The position numbers and the translations under genes were made by a program. Below, piece after piece: positions 7,148 to 13,005 of a stretch of 28,111 bases of DNA; the stretch's first letter is position 1; the number at the start of each line of letters is the position of its first letter. The stretch is from a virus. The stretch lies in IMG/VR virus record IMGVR_UViG_3300033993_001227, positions 1 through 28,111 of that record; one strand, written 5' to 3'. The notes beneath the pieces are model-generated. The model had not been told where the DNA came from, searched no databases, and worked only from the letters and a program-made list of their open reading frames with translations.

Positions 7148-7340
7148 GTTAGAGCAATACAAGGATCGCGTTGATGCGATGCAGATGGCAAACGAACTAT
7201 TGCGCGAGGAACGTGACCGTTACAAGGATGCTGCTGATTCATTGAACGCAGAACTAGATGCCTGTCGAGCAACACTAAAGCAAGCAGAGTCGGTTATCTC
7301 CAGGTTGCGTACTCATATTGCGCAAGGTGTGGAGTTGTGA
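7119..7340 (+). CDS. Small coiled-coil protein (73 aa)
   Basis: A GTG at 7119 with AGAGGAAGG about ten bases upstream starts a 73-residue, highly charged helical protein. Heptad-like spacing in LEQYKDRVDAMQMANELL and in LNAELDACRATLKQAESVIS suggests a continuous coiled coil. It overlaps the end of whiB by 29 bases and the next start by four (GTGA). No specific function is recognised; oligomerising accessory proteins of this size are common in phage early regions. Confidence 0.65.
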   Translation: MSIETPIEFELEQYKDRVDAMQMANELLREERDRYKDAADSLNAELDACRATLKQAESVISRLRTHIAQGVEL

Positions 7341-7681
7341 CACCAGCGTTAATTGAATTGCTGGTTGACCGTCTGTGCGGAATGTACCCAACCACAAATA
7401 TCGCCCGTAACACGGTGAAGAACGCTTGGGTCAAAGACGAACTACTGCTGGACGCATCCGAAGAAGATGCCAAAGCGGTACTCAAAATGGCTGAATCATT
7501 GGGGCATTACCCGAACCAATTTGAAATCAAATCAATGTTCAACAAAGTTATGGGTGTTCGTCATGCTGAGGTTGGTTGCGATAAATGTGACAGCACCGGC
7601 TTCATCTATACCGACCCAAACTTTGAGAACGATTCAATAAAAACAAGATATGTCAAGTCATGTGAATGTAGGAGTTTCTGA
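7337..7681 (+). CDS. Possible helicase-loader-like protein with C-terminal zinc motif
   Basis: The start is a GTG overlapping the previous stop (GTGA). The 114-residue protein has two parts. The N-terminal ~75 residues (LIELLVDRLCGMYPTTN, then KNAWVKDELLLDAS, and GHYPNQFEI) resemble in pattern the short helical domain of phage helicase loader/inhibitor proteins (G39P type), in which Y-P, W and a final P-x-x-x-E/D-I are typical. The C-terminal part holds CDKCDSTGFIY and SCEC, a likely zinc site. The domain match is an inference from residue pattern only. No replicative helicase or polymerase lies in the window, so its partner may be elsewhere or in the host. Confidence 0.5.
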   Translation: MTPALIELLVDRLCGMYPTTNIARNTVKNAWVKDELLLDASEEDAKAVLKMAESLGHYPNQFEIKSMFNKVMGVRHAEVGCDKCDSTGFIYTDPNFENDSIKTRYVKSCECRSF

Positions 7682-9189
7682 TGACGTTAACTTTTGGAAG
7701 TTTGTTTGCTGGTGTCGGCGGGTTCGACATGGGTTTCGAACAGGCAGGATTTCAGTGTAAGTTTCAGGTCGAATGGGACAAGAACTGTCGCTCGGTGCTG
7801 GATCGTCACTGGCCCGATGTAGAGAAATGGGGCGATATCAGTAATGTCAACGGTCGTTTCCTGCCACCAGTTGACTGCATTATTTTCGGCAGCCCATGCC
7901 AAGACCTATCCGTTGCCGGTAAACGAGCAGGGCTAGAAGGCGAACGATCAGGTTTATTTCACGAAGCAGTACGAATCATAAAGGAGATGAGAGATGCAAC
8001 CAATGGAACTTTTCCCCGATGGACAGTCTGGGAGAACGTCGCAGGAGCTTTGTCCTCAAACAACGGACGAGATTTTGGGACAGTCGTCAATGAAATGGCT
8101 GAAGCAGGGGCGGTTGTCCAAGAATACGCTGTGTTGGACGCGCAATACTTTTCTGTACCCCAGCGACGGGTCCGCGTGTTCCTCGTCTCTTGCTTTGATC
8201 CTGCAACAGCCGAAAGATGTCCCGACCCGCTACTACCTGTCACCGAAAGCGTGCGAGGGGATACTAAGAAGGGCAAACAAAAGAGGCAAAGTGCTGCCAG
8301 AACGCTTACAGAAGGCACTGGAGGCGATGGTGGGATCGTCAACGCCATCGGAGCCAGCATCTACCACAAATCAACCGTCGTAAATCAGGACGTGAACTGC
8401 GGTCATCTTGTAACCGAAGGTGCAATACTCGGTTCCGATGTTGTTGGATCGCTCAACACTTCCGACGCAAAAATGATTAGTAACCAGTATGTGAACGAAA
8501 ACAAATGTGTTGTCGAACCATACGTGAAATCTCGTCGCGCTCAATCTGCTGATGATGACGAAACCTGGATCGAAGGCAAAGTAAACCCGACACTCAACTC
8601 ATTTGATGTTGGTGATACACGCACAACAACAGCAGTATTAGAGCCGGTGCTATTCGAGAACTCGTACCGTGATGGGGCAAGGATTGCCCACGATGGCGTG
8701 ACACAGACCCTCACCTCAAAAATGGGGACAGGCGGCGGGAACACACCCATGATTGCTATGCCAATACAAGATGGACGGGAAATCGAGAAACATCAAAACG
8801 GTTTCGGTGTTGCTTCCGATGGAGAACCTTCATACACGTTGGATCAGACCGGCGCACAAGCCGTAGCGTATTCGGTGCGTGAGGACGCTAAAGCAAACAC
8901 GTTTAGTGCCACCGAATTGGATCATGCGAACGCGTTGTCAGCGTTGCGTCCATCACCACAGTCTCATCACGCCCAAATGTTTATTGCTCAACCAATGGCG
9001 GTTAGGCGGCTCACCCCTATCGAGTGTGAAAAATTACAAGGCTGGCCGGTGGATCACACACGTTGGAAAGCTGACGGAACAGAGATGGCTGACACTCACC
9101 GCTATCGTATGATAGGCAACGGTGTCGCTTCCCCAGTAGCGAAATGGGTAGCCGAACAAATAGCAAAGGTCGAATATGCCGAAGGGTGA
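7681..9189 (+). CDS. C5-cytosine DNA methyltransferase with long repetitive recognition region
   Basis: All core C5-methyltransferase motifs are present in order: SLFAGVGGFDMGF (I, residues 7-19), FGSPCQDLSV with catalytic C73 (IV), WENV with E118 (VI), QRRVRVFLV (VIII, 161-169), RRLTPIECEKLQGWP (IX, ~441-455) and MIGNGVASPVAKWV (X, ~476-489). The enzyme methylates cytosine at carbon 5 in a specific sequence. The recognition region (~180-440) is unusually long and made of degenerate repeats of the type T-L-x(4-6)-G-x-G-G. No cognate restriction nuclease is adjacent, so it is probably an orphan modifying phage DNA against host defence. Start ATG overlaps the previous stop by one base. Confidence 0.93.
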   Translation: MTLTFGSLFAGVGGFDMGFEQAGFQCKFQVEWDKNCRSVLDRHWPDVEKWGDISNVNGRFLPPVDCIIFGSPCQDLSVAGKRAGLEGERSGLFHEAVRIIKEMRDATNGTFPRWTVWENVAGALSSNNGRDFGTVVNEMAEAGAVVQEYAVLDAQYFSVPQRRVRVFLVSCFDPATAERCPDPLLPVTESVRGDTKKGKQKRQSAARTLTEGTGGDGGIVNAIGASIYHKSTVVNQDVNCGHLVTEGAILGSDVVGSLNTSDAKMISNQYVNENKCVVEPYVKSRRAQSADDDETWIEGKVNPTLNSFDVGDTRTTTAVLEPVLFENSYRDGARIAHDGVTQTLTSKMGTGGGNTPMIAMPIQDGREIEKHQNGFGVASDGEPSYTLDQTGAQAVAYSVREDAKANTFSATELDHANALSALRPSPQSHHAQMFIAQPMAVRRLTPIECEKLQGWPVDHTRWKADGTEMADTHRYRMIGNGVASPVAKWVAEQIAKVEYAEG

Positions 9190-9301
9190 ACATTGGTCTT
9201 GTCCGCGCTGCCAACAGCGAATGATTACTCACCTTCCGATAGTGGAACCGCCAACGTGTAGTAACAAACATAAACCGATCCCGATGGTGCAAATAAAATA
9301 A
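9176..9301 (+). CDS. Zinc-ribbon miniprotein (41 aa)
   Basis: This frame begins at an ATG inside the last 14 bases of the methyltransferase gene and ends at TAA 9299-9301. The product, beginning MPKGEHWSCPRC, has CPRC near its start, then a Cys (residue 28) and a His (32) that could complete a zinc site. It is the last plus-strand gene before the convergent junction. No family is recognised. Small CxxC proteins are a recurring theme in this window, which raises its credibility. Confidence 0.55.
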   Translation: MPKGEHWSCPRCQQRMITHLPIVEPPTCSNKHKPIPMVQIK

Positions 9302-9302
9302 A

Positions 9303-9345
9303 GGGACCGCCTCAACCCGTCGGGGTAGAGCGGGGAGGCGATCCC
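9303..9345 (-). terminator. Rho-independent terminator of the minus-strand operon
   Basis: GGGACCGCCTC (9303-9313) pairs with GAGGCGATCCC (9335-9345), eleven positions with one mismatch. A small inner ACCC/GGGT hairpin lies at 9315-9326. On the minus strand the stem is followed by TTTATTTTATTT (complement of 9291-9302), as in intrinsic terminators. No T tract follows on the plus strand, so it should act mainly on leftward transcripts. Confidence 0.75.
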
Positions 9346-9351
9346 AATGGC

Positions 9352-9398
9352 GGCAACACGGTCACGGGTAGGTAACCCGCAAGCGTTTTAATGTTGCC
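9352..9398 (-). other. Structured 3' untranslated segment of the minus-strand operon
   Basis: Between the last minus-strand stop (9409) and the terminator, GGCAACA (9352-9358) can pair with TGTTGCC (9392-9398), enclosing a second perfect hairpin CGGGT-AGGTA-ACCCG (9365-9379). It could stabilise the transcript's 3' end or be a processing site. No coding frame is convincing here. Confidence 0.4.
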
Positions 9399-9408
9399 TT
9401 ACCGCTGT

Positions 9409-9645
9409 TTAGACTATCTGTAAAACACTCACCCCAACGAACCCGCTCCCGATAATGGCAGCGTTCGCGCTCTCGACGTTGGCAAAGAGATACCAGAACC
9501 GTTCCGATGTCGTGAATGTCTGCCCATTCCAACGGTGAGGCCCGGCCCACGTTTTGCCGTCTCGGTCACGAACCAACACCCAACGACTAGCCGACGGTCG
9601 AGTCTGGCGCGACGTGTAACGTCGCCATAGAATACCTAACCTCAC
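9409..9645 (-). CDS. Small hypothetical protein, last gene of minus-strand operon (78 aa)
   Basis: The GTG start at 9645 overlaps the stop of the preceding gene as GTGA, supporting translational coupling. The product has a basic N-terminus (beginning MRLGILWRRY) and a compact middle, WVLVRDRDGKTWAGPHRWNG, then TSERFWYLFANVESANAA and a short hydrophobic end. The W-V-L-V-R-D-R-D-G pattern and C-terminal helix look like a small alpha/beta fold. No family is recognised. Confidence 0.6.
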   Translation of the reverse strand: MRLGILWRRYTSRQTRPSASRWVLVRDRDGKTWAGPHRWNGQTFTTSERFWYLFANVESANAAIIGSGFVGVSVLQIV

Positions 9646-9998
9646 GCGATAGTCGCCAGTACTTGTATTCCCTCAGCCGTGATATGGCACACTTGCTGCT
9701 CGACACCGGCACTAGAGATACGTGTCTTGCCGTTCGGCTTGATATAACCCGCCTGGCGTAGCTCACTGCACCGCTTCCAATAGCAACACTTCGGGAGCAA
9801 CGCGAGGCCACTTGCGCGACCCGCCTCCTCGTCCGTGAGGTACTGCTCACTAAAGTAGGTGGCTAAGAGTTTGGCGCGTTGTGATCCGGCCCTGACCGTC
9901 ATAGCTTTAGCACCCCCCGTCGAGGTTGCCCCGTCGTTGCGGCGTACACCCAACCAACCGTTAGCGTGACCGATAGCGGCCCACTCGTCGTAGTTCAT
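9642..9998 (-). CDS. Winged-helix DNA-binding protein
   Basis: The ATG at 9998 overlaps the preceding gene's stop (ATGA). The 118-residue protein has an N-terminal ~30-residue extension with WAAIGHANGWLGVRR, then a winged-helix-like region: GSQRAKLLATYF, LTDEEAGRASGL, YWKRCSELRQAGYI (probable recognition helix) and KTRISSAGVEQQVCHITAEG as the wing. This pattern (L-T-D-x-E-A, K-R-x-S-E-L-R-x-x-G-x-I, T-R-x-S-x-x-G) recurs in phage HTH proteins linked to replication or regulation. It is the clearest DNA-binding candidate in the minus-strand block. Confidence 0.75.
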   Translation of the reverse strand: MNYDEWAAIGHANGWLGVRRNDGATSTGGAKAMTVRAGSQRAKLLATYFSEQYLTDEEAGRASGLALLPKCCYWKRCSELRQAGYIKPNGKTRISSAGVEQQVCHITAEGIQVLATIA

Positions 9999-10129
9999 TG
10001 ACTACCCCCTAACAAGTACGTGGCAACACTCCTACCCTTGTCATACCAGACAATAAACGGCTCGGCATAGTGCGCCGTAATGTCTAGCCGATATTCGATA
10101 ACCCCATGAATAAATGCGCGTAATCTCAT
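9995..10129 (-). CDS. Hypothetical 44-residue protein
   Basis: ATG at 10129 overlaps the upstream stop by four bases (ATGA), has GGAGG five bases upstream, and its own stop overlaps the next ATG in the same way. This double coupling strongly supports a real gene despite the size. The product begins MRLRAFIHGVIEY and includes AEPFIVWYDKGRSV, suggesting a small beta-rich fold. No function is recognised. Confidence 0.65.
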   Translation of the reverse strand: MRLRAFIHGVIEYRLDITAHYAEPFIVWYDKGRSVATYLLGGSQ

Positions 10130-10308
10130 TGTGCCTCCTCACATTCCACCTCAACGTCAATAAACATTTCGGTATCGTCCATACCTAGTTGCTCCGCTAT
10201 TTGCTGCAAGCCCATACGTTCGGCCTGCTCCTCATTCTCGGCGTACACGTGTGTCGTGACTACGCATAGATCGGATACCGCCGTAATGCGGTGCATTAGA
10301 TCACTCAT
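10126..10308 (-). CDS. Hypothetical acidic protein (60 aa)
   Basis: The ATG at 10308 overlaps the preceding stop (ATGA). The product starts MSDLMHRITAVSDLCVVTTH, then VYAENEEQAERMGLQQIAEQ and an acidic end with FIDVEVECEEAQ. The beta-hairpin, helix, beta order with A-x-N-E-E-Q-A is a common layout of small phage proteins of unknown role. It could be a host-protein inhibitor or DNA mimic given its acidity, but that is only a guess. Confidence 0.65.
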   Translation of the reverse strand: MSDLMHRITAVSDLCVVTTHVYAENEEQAERMGLQQIAEQLGMDDTEMFIDVEVECEEAQ

Positions 10309-10652
10309 GCCGTCACCTCCGGCGTGAACGTCAATTCAGTGACACCTAACTCCGATATCACGTCAAGCGGCCTGCAAGCGTCAGTCGGGTAATCACCCCA
10401 CGACATACCGCCCGATATGACATAATCCTTGCCCTCAATTCTAAGCAAGGTCGTCTCCCGTGAGTCGCCATACACCCATGACAAGTCCTCGATAGCTTGC
10501 GCCAGATAATCTGCCTGGTCGTCGTCGTCGATCTCGTCACCGTAGTTGTAGGCCGCACCGATCACGGCGTTGCTAAGTGTCTTTAGTCGTGCCTCCGCAA
10601 CGTGATAATCCACGTGCCTCGCGCATATTCCAATAGTCATATCTGCACCCAT
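10305..10652 (-). CDS. Hypothetical acidic protein (115 aa)
   Basis: The ATG at 10652 lies seven bases after GGGAGGGG, so it is preferred over the internal ATG at 10640. The product is acidic, with EIDDDDQADYLAQAIEDLSWVY, RIEGKDYVISGGMSWGDYPTD and a C-terminal TELTFTPEV strand. The GGMSWGDYPTDA segment is a turn-rich motif seen in small actinophage proteins of unknown function. The gene is preceded by a 96-base structured leader, and its stop overlaps the next ATG. Confidence 0.75.
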   Translation of the reverse strand: MGADMTIGICARHVDYHVAEARLKTLSNAVIGAAYNYGDEIDDDDQADYLAQAIEDLSWVYGDSRETTLLRIEGKDYVISGGMSWGDYPTDACRPLDVISELGVTELTFTPEVTA

Positions 10653-10748
10653 AAATAGACCCCTCCCAGAGTCGTTGTTACCTCACGTTGAGGTAGTCCC
10701 CGTTGCGGATCGAACCGCCACGCCCAACGGCGACGGGGGAATAGCTAT
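10653..10748 (-). promoter_or_regulatory. Structured leader RNA A (three-way junction plus hairpin plus RBS block)
   Basis: Nothing codes between the stop at 10749 and the ATG at 10652. In minus-strand order the gap holds a three-way junction (10740-10697: outer TCCCC(C)GT/ACGGGGA, arms CGCC-GTTG-GGCG and GCGG-TTCGAT-CCGC), a perfect hairpin TACCTCA-ACG-TGAGGTA (10695-10679), then CTCTGGGAGGGG (10671-10660) and the start codon. The same order occurs at 11548-11450. A riboswitch-like or protein-bound leader is possible. The folds are by eye. Confidence 0.55.
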
Positions 10749-11129
10749 TCAGTCGTTATGGCAAGCCTCACAAATAAGCAACGTGCCGCTATTGGTTATC
10801 ACCTCATACTCCGCGTCGTTGCCGGTGTCACAATTCTCACACTGCTTGACTACTTGACTAGGGGTAGGTAACTTGCCGGGATAACGGCCATATTTTTCAG
10901 ATACCAAAATACCGTACAGATTACGTTCGCTATCACTCCAGTCGTCGAACGTGTCGTGATCCTCCGCGCTCCAGTCGGTAGTGTCAATAAGCACCAACGT
11001 TCGAGCGTCGCCGAACGTACCGCTATCAGTATCGAGCCATAACACGGCAGGACGATAGTCGTTCATTGGGTCATGGAATTGTGGCAGCACCCTGATCCAC
11101 TCATTGAGTATGTTCGCGTCGGTACTCAT
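10749..11129 (-). CDS. Hypothetical zinc-binding protein (126 aa)
   Basis: The frame extends to 11141, but the ATG at 11129 overlaps the preceding TAA (TAATG) and has GGAGG just upstream. The acidic N-terminal ~95 residues begin MSTDANILNEWIRVLPQF and include AVLWLDTDSGTFGDARTLVL and a NLYGILVSEKYGRYPG stretch. The C-terminus has CENC and CEAC (about residues 96-123), a four-cysteine zinc ribbon. No family is recognised. Confidence 0.75.
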   Translation of the reverse strand: MSTDANILNEWIRVLPQFHDPMNDYRPAVLWLDTDSGTFGDARTLVLIDTTDWSAEDHDTFDDWSDSERNLYGILVSEKYGRYPGKLPTPSQVVKQCENCDTGNDAEYEVITNSGTLLICEACHND

Positions 11130-11449
11130 TACGCCCTCCAACGTGGATAGTCACGGATCACGGCAGGGCCGTTTATGACTACTACCCTCGACGATAAGCC
11201 CGCACGTTCACTATCAGTAATCTCGAACGTATCGAAAAATATCGCCGCGTCACAGTCACCCTCCAAAAATACGCGGGTATTTAGCACGTATGAAAACACG
11301 CTAATCCCGTCGCCGCCATGTTCCTTGTCTGCCTGATCCGCTTGACGGGCCGCCCATAGTGGCACTTGTAGCCACTCATGCCCACTATCAGTGAACCAAC
11401 GGCACTCCGCCAACCACTCCGCCCTATCTGCCTGAATAATTGTATTCAT
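11129..11449 (-). CDS. Hypothetical protein (106 aa)
   Basis: ATG at 11449 follows the ribosome site GGGAGGGG by eight bases. The product begins MNTIIQADRAEWLAECRW, then WLQVPLWAARQADQADKE, and ends in a strand-rich segment VVVINGPAVIRDYPRW. It is acidic with many Trp residues. No domain is recognised. The gene is preceded by leader RNA B and coupled to the next gene by TAATG. Confidence 0.7.
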   Translation of the reverse strand: MNTIIQADRAEWLAECRWFTDSGHEWLQVPLWAARQADQADKEHGGDGISVFSYVLNTRVFLEGDCDAAIFFDTFEITDSERAGLSSRVVVINGPAVIRDYPRWRA

Positions 11450-11548
11450 AATGTCGTCCCCTCCCAGAGACGTAACCTCGACACCTTGCCGAGATAGCTC
11501 CCGCGCCCGTCATGATCGGGCCGCCCCCTACGGGGTACGGGATACTTA
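11450..11548 (-). promoter_or_regulatory. Structured leader RNA B, equivalent of leader A
   Basis: This 99-base gap between two minus-strand genes contains, in transcript order, a three-way junction at 11542-11499 (outer TCCCG/CGGGA, arms CCCC-GTA-GGGG and GCCCG-ATCATGA-CGGGC), a hairpin ATCTCG/CGAGGT (11495-11475, one G-U pair), and CTCTGGGAGGGG (11469-11458) before the ATG at 11449. The last block is identical to that of leader A; the stems differ in sequence but keep pairing. Confidence 0.55.
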
Positions 11549-11725
11549 CTACCAACCGCGCTTGTTTATTTGCTCCCGTCGTCGCTCCACTATCTCGCGG
11601 GTATGTCTGGCACGTTCAGCCGGGGTTGGCCTGCGGTCAAGCCAACGAACTAGCACCCACGTCCCCCACAATGGGGAGCAAAGTAGCAACGCCCCTGCAC
11701 CAATGGCTAACAATTCTCTAATCAC
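11549..11725 (-). CDS. Small membrane protein with basic cytoplasmic tail (58 aa)
   Basis: A GTG at 11725 overlaps the preceding stop (GTGA), with GGAGGG directly upstream. The product begins MIRELLAIGAGALLLCSPLW: a hydrophobic helix of about 20 residues continuing through GTWVLVRW, followed by a strongly basic tail (DRRPTPAERARHTREIVERR). This is a single-pass protein, probably with the basic tail inside the cell. The cysteine after LLL is not a good lipobox. The role is unknown; small early membrane proteins often alter host envelope or exclude other phages. Confidence 0.65.
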   Translation of the reverse strand: MIRELLAIGAGALLLCSPLWGTWVLVRWLDRRPTPAERARHTREIVERRREQINKRGW

Positions 11726-11964
11726 CCCTCCACCCCCTCAAGAATTGCCGTGTTCATTCCTAACGAGCTAACACGCGGATCAAAATAGTCAATGATCCGC
11801 TCCACCGTCCACGCCTCACCCATATCAGGATCGAACGCGCCCGCCTGATCGAGATAACGTTTAGCACGTTCGGCTGCCACACGGATCGCCTCCGCCTCAC
11901 TATCCCCCAACCCAATGACCGCATAATACGTGTCAATTTGGGCGACATAATAAACCTGGCTCAT
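11722..11964 (-). CDS. Hypothetical protein (80 aa)
   Basis: ATG at 11964 overlaps the upstream stop (ATGA). The product starts MSQVYYVAQIDTYYAVIGLG and continues with a helix AEAIRVAAERAKRYLDQAG, then EAWTVERIIDYFDPRVS. The strand-helix-strand pattern with G-D-S-E-A-E-A-I resembles other short proteins of this operon (for example that at 13519-13734), hinting at shared ancestry. No function is recognised. Confidence 0.7.
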   Translation of the reverse strand: MSQVYYVAQIDTYYAVIGLGDSEAEAIRVAAERAKRYLDQAGAFDPDMGEAWTVERIIDYFDPRVSSLGMNTAILEGVEG

Positions 11965-12254
11965 GATCTAGCCTCCGCGAACCGTTTAGCGTCGATAGCC
12001 TCCAACGCCATGAGGTGATCGCGCCACGCGTTACCGCTAACCGCTATCGGAGCGGGAGTGTGATCCACCTCCAACGGCAACGGATCACGGGTTAGCACGT
12101 CGAACGCCTCACGCCTGCACCTCCCCGCATATGCCTGCCACACCTCGCCCATAGGATCAGGGCCGCAAGCCTTAGAATTACGCTCCGCCCGCTTAGCCTC
12201 CGCCTCATGCGCCTTAGCCCATGCCGTGAGGTTCACTTGCTTACGTCGCGCCAT
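11961..12254 (-). CDS. Hypothetical basic/helical protein (97 aa)
   Basis: ATG at 12254 overlaps the preceding TAA. The N-terminal half is basic and helical (beginning MARRKQVNLTAWAKAHEAEA, then KRAERNSK) and the rest contains GEVWQAYAGRCRREAFDVLT and an EVDHTPAPIAVSG segment. It could bind nucleic acid, but no motif is decisive. Its position inside a tightly coupled run of genes supports it as real. Confidence 0.65.
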   Translation of the reverse strand: MARRKQVNLTAWAKAHEAEAKRAERNSKACGPDPMGEVWQAYAGRCRREAFDVLTRDPLPLEVDHTPAPIAVSGNAWRDHLMALEAIDAKRFAEARS

Positions 12255-12409
12255 TATCTACCTCCGAACGCGTCGAGAATATCCCGCAACATGTCGGCGG
12301 GAGTGTCGTTCTCATGTTTAGCCGCATGACACGGGAGGCAGATATTGCCGGGAAACATATCCAACGGGGCAACGTCCACCCCGCAAGCCGTACAGGTGAG
12401 GCTATCCAT
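12254..12409 (-). CDS. Zinc-ribbon miniprotein (51 aa)
   Basis: The frame extends upstream to 12559, but that part overlaps the well-supported neighbour; the ATG at 12409 shares a base with that gene's TAA (TAATG), so it is taken as the start. The product has CTAC and CLPC spaced 20 residues apart (C6, C9, C25, C28), with a further His near the second pair, a classic four-Cys zinc ribbon with HNH-like spacing. A helical acidic tail follows (ADMLRDILDAFGG). It is probably an adaptor or DNA/protein-binding module. Confidence 0.65.
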   Translation of the reverse strand: MDSLTCTACGVDVAPLDMFPGNICLPCHAAKHENDTPADMLRDILDAFGGR

Positions 12410-12705
12410 TACGCACCAACCTTTACCGCGTCCACACACACACCAACCGCCCCGCCGTCGATCATGCTTGACACCCAATGCCCGCCCCAACCCGCACGAC
12501 GAACATACTCCGCAATAGCTACCGCGTAATTCTCGCCGATACTCAATGAATAATCCCATGACACGGTAACTACGTGAGGGTCACGCCCGTATATGTTCGC
12601 CTCATAACGGCTTACCTTGATACGGCTGCCCCTGTGATTAGTCACGGGCAGATACTTAGCGCGTAACGTAACGCGGTAAGTTTCCGATACTGATAACAAT
12701 TCCAT
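12409..12705 (-). CDS. Hypothetical protein, first gene of the distal minus-strand unit (98 aa)
   Basis: The frame opens at 12735, but the ATG at 12705 carries the ribosome block AAGGGGTAATC immediately upstream, identical to that before the gene at 13734. The product begins MELLSVSETYRVTLRAKYLP and has a strand-rich core (RIKVSRYEANIYG, VVTVSWDYSLSIG) and a helix (YAVAIAEYVRRAG) before a Gly-rich end. No family is recognised. It is the first gene after a strong promoter, so it is likely highly expressed early. Confidence 0.7.
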   Translation of the reverse strand: MELLSVSETYRVTLRAKYLPVTNHRGSRIKVSRYEANIYGRDPHVVTVSWDYSLSIGENYAVAIAEYVRRAGWGGHWVSSMIDGGAVGVCVDAVKVGA

Positions 12706-12756
12706 GATTACCCCTTTATATTGTGAACGGGTCACGCCTCCGCGCCCGTAATAGTG

Positions 12757-12785
12757 AGATTATCCCAACTATCGCCCCGTGTCAA
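12757..12785 (-). promoter_or_regulatory. Sigma-70-type promoter for the distal minus-strand unit
   Basis: On the minus strand TTGACA (complement of 12780-12785) and TAATCT (complement of 12757-12762) are separated by exactly 17 bases. The start of transcription near 12750 gives a ~45-base leader with an ACGGG/CCCGT hairpin before the ATG at 12705. The segment GCTTGACACGGGG is identical to that in the promoter at 13801-13829. Confidence 0.75.
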
Positions 12786-12820
12786 GCCATGAACCTGATC
12801 GCCCCCTACGGGGTCACGGG
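12776..12820 (-). repeat. Third three-way-junction element (C), overlapping the promoter
   Basis: In minus-strand order: outer stem CCCGTG (12820-12815) with CACGGG (12781-12776); arm CCCC-GTA-GGGG (12813-12803); arm TCAGG-TTCATGG-CTTGA (12798-12782, one G-U). It shares the 14 bases ACCCCGTAGGGGGC exactly with element B. Its 3' side contains the -35 box, so it could act as DNA, or as RNA in read-through transcripts from 13801. Confidence 0.45.
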
Positions 12821-12837
12821 TAACCGCTAACTATTTT

Positions 12838-13005
12838 TTATGCGCTCCAAGTGTCGCCAATTTCGAGGGGGTTATCACACTCCCCGCAATACTCCCCGCA
12901 CTCACAGTCCCGCGCCGGGCCGCCACAGTAAGGGCATGACCCGCCAACGACAACGGGCAACAATACCCGAACCTCATTACACGTATTACAGTACGCCTCG
13001 ATCAT
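12838..13005 (-). CDS. Multi-cysteine zinc-binding miniprotein (55 aa)
   Basis: ATG at 13005 overlaps the stop of the upstream gene (ATGA) and the frame ends at TAA 12838-12840. The product carries nine cysteines in CNTC, CPYC, CEC and CGEC arrangements over residues 6-43, enough for two zinc sites. It begins MIEAYCNTCNEVRVLLPVVV and ends DNPLEIGDTWSA. The doubled ribbon suggests a protein- or nucleic-acid-binding module. It is too short for routine calling but well supported by overlap and cysteine spacing. Confidence 0.65.
   Translation of the reverse strand: MIEAYCNTCNEVRVLLPVVVGGSCPYCGGPARDCECGEYCGECDNPLEIGDTWSA

Noticed and set aside
7994-8383. Plus-strand frame inside the C5-methyltransferase
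   Set aside because: It lies wholly within the conserved core of the methyltransferase, in another frame, and has no recognisable features.
9314-9340. D-arm-like GGTAGAGCGG, suggesting a tRNA at the convergent junction
   Set aside because: No matching acceptor, anticodon or T arm could be found. The segment is the inside of the terminator hairpin.
10697-10740. Possible tRNA or tRNA fragment, because of a GGTTCGATCC-like loop
   Set aside because: The T-arm pairing fails at the second base pair if a seven-base loop is used, there is no anticodon arm and the element is only 44 bases. A three-way-junction leader fits better.
12254-12559. Longer minus-strand start at 12559 for the zinc-ribbon miniprotein
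   Set aside because: The added 50 residues overlap a well-supported gene in another frame, while the ATG at 12409 is coupled to that gene's stop.
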